From contig NC_079314.1 in the NCBI RefSeq assembly GCF_029931775.1, positions 67,137,879 through 67,201,878 of the forward strand: a stretch of 64,000 nt of DNA, written 5' to 3'. The notes beneath the pieces are model-generated. The model ran no database searches and was not told the origin of the DNA. It saw nothing but the letters and a program-made list of their open reading frames with translations. Position 1 is the first letter of the stretch. Every line of letters begins with the position of its first letter. Made by a program: the position numbers and the translations under genes. The stretch comes from Euleptes europaea. Lineage: Eukaryota > Chordata > Lepidosauria > Squamata > Sphaerodactylidae. This document shows positions 1 to 12,100 of this stretch, piece after piece.

Positions 1-115
1 CTTCAGTCAATAGTCATAAGAATACAGAATTGTTTCTCAGAAGTCCTACTGAATTCAATGGGACTTATGTCCATGCAAATGCATACAGGATTGTGGTCAG
101 ATTGCAGCAAAATGC
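1..115 (+). repeat. short interspersed repeat fragment (reptile family)
   Basis: The stretch matches by eye a very common reptile repeat whose core reads roughly 'TCAGAAGT..GTCC..TTGAATTCAATGGGACTTA..CATGCATA.GATTG'. A second copy lies near 56735-56800 in the opposite sense. The class is not certain (SINE- or MITE-like). The window starts inside or at the edge of it, so its left end is unknown. Confidence 0.5.
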
Positions 116-2100
116 CCATATATTTCAAAATATATGAAATTAACTGAATGGGCTAGCACTAGCCACATCCAGCTATGCACCCACCTTACATCAGCTCGGT
201 CAACTTTGTCAATAGTGACAACATTAACAAGCGGGGCTGGAGGAGCTGGATGCAACCAGATTAATCCTCACTACTCATTACTGGCAGTGCCAATTTGCTG
301 ATGAGGGCCTACTCAAAACTCCCACTACAGGGACAGGAATCCACAAGTATTTGGATCCAAAAGTTGTGATCCATGAATGGTGAAACCTTCCATTGGTAGC
401 CAGGGTTACGTGAACCTTTGGGCTCAACCCACAGTTTCTAATCAAACAGAGATGAATGCCTCACCCAAATCAATTTATCCATGGAACTGCATACTTTGGG
501 ATAAAAAATTGAATTATTATAGACTGCACACCAGTCAACATCCTTCAGTGGATAAAAAAGTGAAGATTCACTAAACACAGGTTTCCTAAGCCTGCAAAAG
601 GAATCTCTTAACCCTTTTAGTGCTGCAGTTTCTCCTACAAAAGAGATTCTGTCCAGCTCCTATATGGAACAATGATGAACACTCCAGAGTGACTCTGTTA
701 CCATGGTTAAGAATTTGGGACTGCTTCTTTTGACTAACACACACTCCTCCCTGAAGGTTATATACTATCACCTCCCCACCCCTTCTGTACAAATGTCCTC
801 CTCTGTCTTTTCAATTCTAATTATGGTTAAGTGTTCTATCTGCACCGTCTTGCTGAGCGTAAGCAGTAATACTTTAAACCCACATTTGAAACAAGGTATA
901 GAATCGGGTTCCAAACTCTAGGTTTTAAGCTAGCCTTGGTTCATTTCACTCTGGGCTGACATAACGTTAAGCTGCAGCTACCAATAAAGATTGAATGCAA
1001 GACTACAGGAACACGGGTTCAGTACTTGATCTCTTAAGATCAGGAAATGTTACATCTGCTCCTCAGCTGTTTGGAATAGAACGGCCAACTTCAATTATTC
1101 ACAGAACACAATAAGCATAAATATGCATAGTATGATTAAACCAGACTGACATAAGCCAATTAGTGAGTTTTCCAATCAAGTGATGTTTCGCTAAAACTAG
1201 GTTAAATGGCCATGAATGTATCTACTGGTGTAAAACTCTTCTGAAATCTAAAACATGGCCTGACAGTAAAAAAAAATTATATCCATACTAAAACTTTTCA
1301 CAATATATCTCTTTAATTACACACAATACACACCCAAATAGTTCATTATGTCTGCAAAAATAAAAATAGATAAATATTTTGACAGTGTCTTGTTCTCGAT
1401 TCCTTAGTTTTCCTCAGTTTTTGGCCTTCTGTGCTAACTCGAGGTACCTGCCCTTAGTGGAGGGCCCTCAGGACCACTGGACAAACTGTAGTTCAATAGC
1501 ACTTTGCTGCCTCCTCCCACAACTCTGGATGCAGACATCACAAACCTTTGCTGTGTGCCACAGGCATCAACTTGTTCCCATGCCCACATGCTTCTTCCCC
1601 GTTTTTCAGAAGCCTTGAACCAAATTCAAGTTTACTGAGATTCCAAAATGCACCTGTCAAACTGGAGTTTGTTTCTTCTTCGTAAACTGGAACAACACTG
1701 ATTCAGAATCAAAACTTGTGGGAAAGAAACAGACTTCTCCCCGTTGCCTGCAGCATGATAAGCAGGAGTTCAATGCAAGGCTTTCAAAACCAGGAAGCCT
1801 TTGATCATGTTCCACAAGAGGGAAGGAGAAAGGGGAGCATGTGAGCCCAGCAGCAAGGAGTGCTTGTGCCTCTCATGAACCAAGAGGCTTGCAGTGAGCA
1901 CAGCGTCAATCAGTTCCAACCAAGACATGGCAAATACAACCGCAGCATGCGTAACGATTTCCTGTCTAGTACCTGCACTCCCCTTTCAGCTCCATCCTAT
2001 AAACTGCAAGAGCAACTTAGATTTTGCATGAGAGTTAGGCCTCATGCATTGCATTAGGGCTTGACAATTTTTATGCATCATGAAAGAATCCTTGCTTGAA
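116..2100. other. downstream flank of SCAF11, nothing recognised
   Basis: About 2 kb beyond the likely end of SCAF11. I see no coding exon, RNA gene or recognisable transposon. Short open frames here have no codon or homology signal. Part of it may belong to a longer alternative SCAF11 3' UTR. Confidence 0.4.
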
Positions 2101-3031
2101 CGTATTTGGCTTTTATTTCACATGCCTACAATAGATAGCTTGTGCTAGACCACAAGCGGTAACTACCAAAGATAGGACTAAGGCTACTGCTTACACCATC
2201 TACCACATACTGAGCAGCAAAAATTGTCCTCAAGCTGTTGAAGGTAAAAAACAAAATAGCCTGTGCTGAAAGATACCAGACAAAACTGAAGTCAGGCAAT
2301 TTGTACCCCCAAGACAAAAATTAAGCACAGAATGCTTTCCAACTACACTGGAGTGCTGAAAGACCATTTCCCCATATCAAGGTGAAGAGAAAGAACCGGT
2401 TTTGGTTGCCTTTTGGAATTCCAATCAAAGCAAGAACTGGAAAAGCCACAAAACAACAAGCAGCAGCATAGCCTTTATTTGGTGTTACAATAGGAAAACC
2501 ATGCCCAGAGTTTTGGGCAAAATTTGCTGTTTCTTTTTTGTTTTTTGATGAGTTCTATTCAGACAGTGTGCTTTTAAAACACATGTTGAGCCTGTAAATT
2601 GAAGCAAAATACTTTATTGTACTAGAACTGAAAGGGTTGGATAGGATTGACAGGAGGACCAAAGGAAAAAAAATCACCTTGACTGATTTACATATATTGT
2701 ACATACTCCTTTCCAAATATCAGTATTCTGACAAACATTTGTGCCTCTGCACTCCACTGTTTGAACCAAAATACTGTACATGTGGTATTCACACAATTGT
2801 ATATTACTAAGCGGGGGCACTCTCCTTTATTCCTTTCAGTTTCTCTTTACATATCCTTTTGCAAAAGGATAAAGAAGTTGCAGCATTAATCTGTATTTAT
2901 TTATAACAAAACATTATACACTATATTGAAAAATAATTTTATCAAAATCAGATTTCATCCACTATTTTTTTGTTAATAGTCCATGTCAAAATTGCACTTT
3001 GCAGACATCTCGATGGCATTTTCCAGCTGAC
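2101..3031 (-). other. SCAF11: SCAF11 3' UTR (extent uncertain)
   Basis: Sequence directly after the SCAF11 stop codon on the minus strand. Several AATAAA signals (TTTATT on the plus strand) occur, at about 2896-2901, 2826-2831, 2611-2616, 2470 and 2110, so several polyadenylation ends are possible. Which is used cannot be decided from sequence alone. Confidence 0.55.
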
Positions 3032-3160
3032 TCATTTTCTTTCCACAGAAATGGTTTCTTCGGGATTTTTCTTCCTTGAATGTTTGTATTTGTCCACATA
3101 AGCTTTGACCAAATTTGCCACTTTTGCAGAATTCACTTCCCCACTCTTGCTGTGACAAAC
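3032..3160 (-). CDS. SCAF11: SCAF11 last coding exon
   Basis: Acceptor TTTAG at 3161-3165, then an open frame starting [17 protein letters not shown] and ending in TGA at 3032-3034 (residues SVERK, stop). It encodes the end of the conserved C-terminal block that human SCAF11 also has ([23 protein letters not shown] as I remember it). The final dozen or so residues differ from human and are slightly shorter. It enters in phase 0. Confidence 0.95.
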   Translation of the reverse strand, partial: VCHSKSGEVNSAKVANLVKAYVDKYKHSRKKNPEETISVERK

Positions 3161-6100
3161 CTAAATGTAAAGAGCAGACCACCACTTCAGCATCAAAACT
3201 TAGTCCTCGGCAACGACATGCCATACGAAGGAAAGAGTCTCCCTTCAAAGAGACATTCATGGGGAATACACTGTGCCAGGCTGACTCGGATACCCTTCAG
3301 CACAAAAGGCCCCTTGCTGTCTGTTAAAGGCCACCTCCCAGTGCAAGCAAATGGCTTATTCAAATTCTAGCATGCGTGTGTGTGTGAAAGAAAAGCCACT
3401 GTAGCCAAAACTCAAGTGAGCCACTTTAGGGTGGCAGGAGTCCAAATTCACACACACTTATTTTGAGACAGAGAAGACCAGGCTAACTGCATAGTTAACA
3501 TCCACTTTTCACTGTATCTTAAAAAGATCCCATGTGAAGAATTTTGCAGAGCTCCACAGCTTACTTCCTTTATCACCTCATTCTCTCCTCTTTTCAATGG
3601 ACTGCAGGGATTAAAGAATCCAGAGTTTTAAGCCAAGGTTTGGGTGAGCAGAAGACTGGTTGCAAAGCAAAGGTTTCTGCTTGCACAAGGTGACACTTAG
3701 ATATAAGACAGTTTTAGATATCAATAGAAAATCACTCACCTTGTCTACTGCTTTTTTCACAATCTCTTTATATTCTTCTTTAGAAATATCTTTATTCTGG
3801 TAAAACGGCTTAATAGCCAGTTTCACTTCTTGTGCAGCTTTCTCCTGAATTAACAGTTTCTAAAAAATACAAGGTTCATGCTATTTCAGAAAACATCACA
3901 CAACCATTTTTATTGTTTTTGGTGTAATATTGAACATTGGCATAAGCACAAAAACAGTATAGCTGATATGCACACTTAAAGGGGGCAAGCCAACATAGAA
4001 ACTGATATCAGTAGAGTAATACAAGCAGTCTAAAAGGGGCCTGTGAACAACCAGTCATTTACCCGGCTGCTTCTAATAAAACACCAGCAGCCTCAAAGTA
4101 CCCAGACGAGAATGCTTTACAAAACCCTCAGCCAATCTTTCCTTGCATTCAAGTTAGTAACACAGGTACACACATGGAGGAAGGCTAGATGATTATCTGT
4201 GAATCAGCTTGGGAACGTACTTTCAATGTAAATATTTTGTCAGAGCTTTTCAGAAATTTTAAGTTACCTAAAGTCAATATTAAGTTCCCAAAGTTGTATG
4301 ATTCCATGTGTGTGCATGTGAAGTGCCATCAAGTCGCAGCCAACATATGGCGACCCCAGCAAGGGGTTTTCAAGGCAAGTGAAAAGCAGAGGTGGTTTGC
4401 CACTGCTTTCCTCTGCAGTCTTCCTTGGTGGTCTTCCTTTCCAAGTACTGACCCTGCTTAGCTTCCCAGATCTGACGAGATCAGGCTACACCATGCCGCC
4501 TTCCCGCCCTATGATGCCATCGGAAGCTTAAAAATAAGCAGGTTAACATTACATTACATTTGACATTTTCTCTGTAAGATTATGGGTTGCATCGTATCAC
4601 TCTGCTCAGCTAAGTGTGCAGTGGTAGTCTACAACACTATATATGAATCAGATATCTCTGATTTTAGCGCCGCATAACTATGCATATTACTCGTGGTGTT
4701 GAACTTGCCTGGTCTTTCTTCGAGCTATCTGCGCTGGCTTCCACCGTTACACTTACTTTGCTTTCAGCCAATTTTACAGCAGCATTAGAAGATTTGATGT
4801 TACTTGACGATGTTGTATTACCAGAACTTGGTCCCTGAACTGCTTCCATGTTTCCCAAAGCTGCTGTTGAAGCAGGCAGGATTGGTGTACCCATGTTGTT
4901 GGCTCCATGGGAAGTACTAGGAACAGCCTGTTTTTAAGAAGATCAGAGGTTAGACTGTAAGCCTGAAGACAGGCCCGGTCTCTCTTTAATGATGCTTCTC
5001 TTTAATTTGCTTCTATTTTCAAGCAAGACTACTTCCTATAATTTTTAGTAACAACACAAAATGCATGAAGGATTGGGGTTTATCTAATGGCAAATTAATT
5101 AGGGCCTACAGCTAAAGCTAAGGATTTTCTCTGGTAGGAGGAAGATGACCGCAATAAGGAATCCATCATATTTCTGGCACTGACCAATTCCTATCCAGTC
5201 TTAGCAGCCATCCAAAGGGCACACATGTGAGTATGTGCATGTTAAAAAATTTCTGTACTGGGAGAAAATGCAGAACTCCACTGCACTGAAGAGGGAGAAT
5301 CCCTCCTATAAACCAAGAGGAGCTTGGAACTTACCAAGCAGAACAGCTGTGGCAAAAAAGGATGCCAAAACCAACTCCAATCACCTAGAGAGCTAGTTCG
5401 TGGGTCCACAGCAACAGTATTGGTAAGAGAGGAGCAGTGAACATTCTGTACAGGGACAAAGCCACCTCATGATGCACAAGGCTAGTGGCCACCAGCTAGC
5501 AACAGAACAAGATCCATCTTCCTTACAAGTGACAGATGGAGACTCACTGAAAACTGGTTTTACCCCTGTAGATCTGAAAGCTGTGCACATTTCTGCCGGC
5601 TCCGCAGTTCCAAGCCAGCATCAGACAGAGAAGCTACCAGTACAGATGCATTCCCCAGTCATTCACACTCCAACCAGTAGCAGTAACCCCAAAACTGCTC
5701 TTGTTTCTAGGCATCATCCTTGGGAAAGGAGGTAGAACCATCTGCGAAGGATTACCTTCTGGGGCAGCCAACACAGGTTCCTGTCTACTTCTGGGAAAGA
5801 ATGGATATTTTTCAGCGAAGGCCCCTTTCAATCAGAAATGAGCTGTCACTGAATAGGACCTGTAGCAAGCTTCATCCTCCTCTCAAATGTACATACCACT
5901 TGTCCCAAGACAGATGACTGTGGGACTCTGAGTTGTTCAAAAGGAAGCCCTCCTTCCTATCATCACACCCCCCGCCCCCATTTCTGATACAGGACTTTCT
6001 TGTGTTGCCTTTGTTTCTGTAAATGAACTACAGGGAATGGGTGCTGTGGCTACTTTCCAAAATTAGGCAGAAGTCCCTCACAGCACACAGTAGCAAGAAA

Positions 6101-9100
6101 AATCTATGCTATGTCCAGCATCCTTTCTTCAATAAGGAATCTTGAATCAGAAATAATCAAGATGTACAGAACCATGTTTCACTTGAACATAAAATGTGAA
6201 GATGGTTCCTAGAAGAGGAAGTGCTGTCAGAAAAGGATTTTATATATGGAATCAATTATCATGTTGTAGTCAACTTCTTTGAACCTCCTGGAAATAATTT
6301 TCATTACTGTTCCTCCTCTCCCTCACTTTCACTAAATTCTTAAGAAGCAAGATAACAATGTTAACAGAAGTAATTATAAGGTCATTTAGATAATGTTTAG
6401 CTAGACCCAAATTATACTTTTCCACCCTGTTGGTCCAACCACACTACAGCACTAAAATCTGCTGCCAACGGTTTAGATCCAGTGCAGCATTTCTGTGGGC
6501 CCAAGGACTTACGCCTGAGGAAGTAACCTGAAATGCCCCCCAAAACACTGTTTTGATGTGGCTTCTCTACTCATGGAAATTCAGCAATGGATTCAACCCA
6601 ATGACCATGTTGGATCAGGTCAAGCCACCACCCCTCCCCAGCAGTGCACTTAACTGAAGACTGGCAATGTTCATATGGGAACTCATAGGTAACCAGTCTA
6701 ATCTGTGTGTAAAGTGCCGTCAAGTTGCAGCCGACTTATGGCGACCCCTTTTTGGGGTTTTCATGGCAAGAGACTAACAGAGGTGGTTTGCCAGTGCCTT
6801 CCTCTGCACAGCAACCCTGGAATTCCTTGGTGGTCTCCCATCCAAATACTAACCAGGGCTGACCCTGCTTAGCTTCTGAGATCTGACAAGATCAGGCTAG
6901 CCTGGGCCATCCAGGTCAGGGCCAGTCTAATCTACATGGTTTCAAATGCATGAAGCCAATCACGCAGAAATAACAACCATAGTACAGTATTTATGGACTG
7001 GGCCTTAGTTTATCAGGGGAGACTGCCCTTCTCTTGCTGACTGACAAACAGGAAAAATGATTTCTGATAGAAACCGAACTACATTTTTCCACATTTAATA
7101 TCATACTCATTCAACAAGTACCAATTCAACATCAATATTCAAGGAAAATTAGCACCTGAATATGTCAGACAAAGCATTCATATAAAATAGGATGGCCTGA
7201 GCCATGCTGCTAAAATCTGACAACTTTCTGTCACACTGGAAGACATACCTGCAATTGTTTTCCATCCAGTTGGGAGGCAACATAATTAACCTGCTGGGAC
7301 GGTGGTGGAGGTGGTGGTGGTGGAGGTGGTCCCTGAGACACATTGGTGGGTGTTGCTACTTGGACAAGAGGCACTCCTGTATGAAGATGCATGGGCACCG
7401 GCGGTGGGAGGTTAAATGGATTGTGTTGAATGTTCATAATGGGAGCATGAACACCCATTGGATACGGGAAGATATTCATTGGCTGATGTTGCGTATTTAC
7501 TGGTGTCATTACATTCATCTGTGGTTGCATGATGTTTATTGGTAGTTGAGAATTATCACCTTGTTGGCTAGTTTGGTCTTTGAAGGTTGGATCTGTCAGA
7601 TAGGGGGAAAGATATCTGAAGATGTTTGGTTCTGTACAGTATTACAAAAGCCCCAGACACCCTTCTGACCCTGATTAACTGTAGAATAAGTAATTTTGCC
7701 AGATACATGGACAACATAGCCTGGATCCTATAAAATGTTAAAATAACAAAGCTGGAGGACTCCATTTTGATGGCGGTATTCCTTGATTATATTACAATTC
7801 CATAACCATCTGCCTAGTACATTTCCTGTCAATTATTACAATATGATTATAATTCTAATCAATTTGAGTTAAAAGATGTGGTACAAAGCAAGCATGATCT
7901 TTTTACAGCTTAAGATCTTCCATACAATGGAAGATCTCAAGGAATATTCCACTGGGAATAAGGGATGACACAATAATCCTTTCACTTTAAATGTCTATCC
8001 TCCACCCTCTGCAACGTAAGTAAAAGAGAGCTGGATGAATTTAAAATCTTAATTATTCCTTTGAACAACTGTGTGTAGCTCTCTCACAAGTAGTTGTAAA
8101 AGGAAATATAATACCAGTGAAGTATATACACAAGCAACTAGCCCCTTGGAAGGAAATAAGCAGTTCTTAATATTTCTACCCTACAGTGTAGCTGCATTTT
8201 TAGTAGATTCTTTCAGAGCAGCATAAAATGGATTGATCCCTGCTACATTTATCTTAAACAACCCTAGCATCCCCTATGCAGATTAGACAGTAAACTTTTT
8301 TATAATGTAGGGTGCATGTGGCTGAGTGAACTGGGAAGTAGCAAGATGACCCCCTTGATGAGCTTTCAAATATTCTTTTCATTGCACAGAAAGCAAAGTC
8401 AGCAAAACTTTCCAGTTTTCATAAGATTTTTTAAATGTTACAAAAAATTATTCCCTACTCTCTACCCCCAAACTAATAAGGAAAATGTGGGAAAGACTTA
8501 TACCTTGCTCAGGTGCTGCTGCTTCCTCTTGTTTTGTCCATGCAGACTGTGGAGTTGGAGAATTTCTGCCTCTTCTGGAATAATAATTCTGCACATCTGC
8601 CGGTAAGGTCTTTCTTACAGCCCAGCTAGATGCAGACGTCCAGCCCGACCTATCAGCCGGTGTATCAAAAGAGAAGTCTTGCTCTGACTTGCGTTTGTAT
8701 GGCTGATGTTCTGGAAATCTTGAACTCTCATTCGCAGTACTGTTTGTGTTTCCTGAGTGGGGATTACGTGTTTGCCAGCAACTTTCACTCTGGTCTCCGT
8801 ACAAAAAGCCACCTCTGCCACGGCCCCCTCTGTTTCGGCCCCCTCTGCCACGGTTTGAATTCCAACCAGATCCAAAGTTTCTATTCCAAGGAGGCCCTGA
8901 ATTATTGTGTCTATTTTCCTCCCATGGTGGACTTTTAAATTTTTCCCGATCTCTGTTCCTGCCTTCTGGAACAGAATTTATCCTTTCCATTACCCAGTCT
9001 GGATAATCTTTACTATACTGGTCAGGATCAAGTGGTGTATCATCATCTTTGTTTGTGCTGCCCCTTTCTCTCTTCATGTTCTCAGACAGCTTATCCTGTT

Positions 9101-12100
9101 CATTTCTTTTGTACCTATCATTTCCTCTGGGACTTTTCCAATTGTCATTTGTCCACCTTTCTTTCCATCTAGGAGGTGAATAGCCATCTCTGTCATTTCT
9201 AGGAAATGAGAGGCCTTTATTCCTTGGTCTGGATCTGGATCTGGATCTAGATCTTGAGCGTGACTGTGACCACCTTCTCCTACCCCTCTCTCTGTCATGC
9301 TCTCGTCTTATCCCCTCTTTATCACTATCTCTGTCCCTACTCTGAGACCTACATCTGTGCCTTGGAGAGGAGTCTTTCGCTCGTGTCCGTGATGACCTCC
9401 TCTTTTCTCTCAATCCATCCCTCTTTGGTGAACAAGAGGGAGATCTCCTCCCTTCTCTCAGCAGACCCCTCTTTGGGGACTGAGACAAAGATCGCCTCTC
9501 TTCTCTCAGTAGATCCTTCTTCGGAGACTGGGACCGAGACCTCCCTTCTCTTTGAGGATCTCTCTTTGGAGACTGAGACAGAGACCCTTCCCTCTGCTGA
9601 TCCCTCTTTGGAGACTGGGATAAAGATTTTTTCCTTTTTCTTGGTTGATCCCACTTTGGAGACTGGGATAGAGACCTTTGCCCTTCTTTGGAAGTATCCC
9701 CTTTGGGAGACTGAGCCATCCTGCCTTCAGCCACAGTCTCCTTCCGAGGAGACCGAGACATCCTGCTTTCAGCCACAGTCACCCTTTCAGGAGATGGAGA
9801 CTGAGATTTTCTTCCTTCTCGCTTGGATGGAGACCAAGTTGTTGATGGAGAATGAAATCTTGATCTTCTAGTTCGAGTCTTTTTATCTTTTTTAAGTTCT
9901 GCAGAGCATTCTGATTCTTCTTTCTTTTCTGGACTTGTAAAACTTGTAGAATGTTCCACTTCATGTAGCAAAGAATCTGTCTCTTGCTCTACAGGGCCAC
10001 TCACTAGTGGCTGGTCTATGTGAGGCTCATTCTGGTCACTGCTAAATGAATCACATTCCATAGCTACTATTTCATTGTTATCGTCATTGAAATACTTAGC
10101 ATCTTCAGTATGCATCGTTGGCAATACACTCATTCTGGATTCTTCTCTGTCCTCTTCTAAAGATTGATCACATTTATTACCTGAAGCAATGTTCAACAAT
10201 AAATCAGTATATTTTTGGTCTTCATTATTTGCAAGTGTATTTGCTTCTTTTTCTTCAGTTTCAGGATCTTCCATTTCCAGTGACACCTGCAGTTCCAGTA
10301 ATTTGCTTCTAGGACTACCTAATGGCTGCTCTTCTCCCGCCACAGTTTGTTCTGGAAATGAATCGGAAGAATGAATACAATGACCTGCCAGAGGCTCCTC
10401 TGGGTTCTTATTTCCCGTCCTGTCCAACACCCCATCTGTTACTGCTGCGGATTCCAATCGACCCAGTAATTCATTTCCAGGGCCAGACATCAACAGCTTT
10501 TCTGATTCCACACATTCCAGTTTCTCCTGTAACTCACTCTCAGGGCTAGGCTCATCTGCTACTGCCACAGATTCAGCTTCCAATGCTAATTTGTCCTCAG
10601 AACGATTCAAAGGTTCGTCTGCTATTGCCACCAATTCCACTTTTCCTGGCAGTTCAGTTTTTGAACTGCCTAATTCCTGGAGCTGTTGTGTAAGCGTTAC
10701 TGTTTCATCAGAAAATTCTTCCCCAAGAACTGGTACAGGTTGGTCTACTTGTTCAATGGTACTTGAACATCTCTCACTTTCCAACTCAGTATCATCTGCC
10801 ACATCACATTTCTCAGTTTCACCTTCAGGGATGAGCAAAGGTGGTTCTTGAACACAAGGATCAATGTCTAACACTTCTGAAGTATCCTGTCCTTTGCAAG
10901 AGTCTTCTGTAAGTTCCTTGCATTCTACATGGTCCTTGGAATTTTCTAATCCATTAGCAGATTGCAACTCTACGTCACTTCTGCAACTAAAGTCAGGGGT
11001 ACTGTTTTCAATATCTGGTAAATTGCCTTTATCTTGCAGCGTCGTCACCTCTGTTTCAGAGTCACCTTCTTCAACTAGATCACTAGGTGACTTTCTACAA
11101 CGTCCATAACTTCTGAGTTTCTTTTTAACTAAAGGTTCCTGCTGTTTTACTGCTCTCTTGGCCTTTCGTTTTGGAGGTATTTTTTCAGATTCTGCACATG
11201 AAGCATTCACAAAAGAGCTACCATCACCACTAGCCTCACATCCAGAACTGCTCGATTTTGGTGAACTCTGAGACTGACTTGCAGTTTCTGTTTTAGTATT
11301 CCGGGCAGATCTCCTTCTAGGAGTATTATCTGAAATCTTCCTTCTTGATCCTCTTGTACCAGCTGTACCAGAAGTTTGTTTTTTCTCCTCTCCTTCCTGG
11401 ACATACGTAACAGCATACCCCTTTACTAAAGATCCTAAAGTTTAAAAAAAATGGTTAAGGTACAGTGACCAAACACTTTGAATTTAGAAATTCACTGCTA
11501 GCACCTTGAATGGCAGCTTCCTTTATTCAGTTTGCTTAGGACCACAGCTCAAAGATGATCTTGTTTTGGTAATTCACTCTTCTCAAAATAACTACACATA
11601 TCAAAATTCAAAAACACTTTTTAGTTGCTCCATCTTATTTTAAAGAACTTTAGTGTTGATCCATCTTCTGATTTTAAAGAACATCAACCATTCTGCCTGC
11701 TGTGATTGAAGTTCTTCCTCAAACTACCTGCAGTACCACTTCTCTTTTTCTTTTCAAACTGTGCCTGAAAACCCATTCCATTAAAGTTATTCACCCCTCA
11801 GAAGATATCTCCAAGGAAATGAAATCCAATATGTACAAATGTAGATGCTCACATTCCTTCCAAGTTAGCTCCTCTTTTCCTCCTCTTCCTCCTTTAATTT
11901 AGATTGAAAGTCCCTTACCACAGGGACCCATCTCTCACTTATGCTATTCTATAGAGTACTATGTACCACAAGGGCACAATATTATTTTGTTTAAACTTTC
12001 TGCTTATTTTGTTCTTATTGCAGATTGAGTTCATGGCTAGTCAGTGTTCTAATTGTTTTATCTCCGGCTGCTAGTCCTTGGGGTGTCTTTCATTGTGTAT

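Noticed and set aside
6780-6921. 5S rRNA gene or pseudogene
   Set aside because: Only the internal promoter part is 5S-like and it is fused to a SINE body with a BovB tail; the same fusion recurs elsewhere.
9254-9871. 205-codon plus-strand open frame opposite SCAF11
   Set aside because: It is the complement of the in-phase SPK repeats; periodic coding repeats keep antisense frames open.
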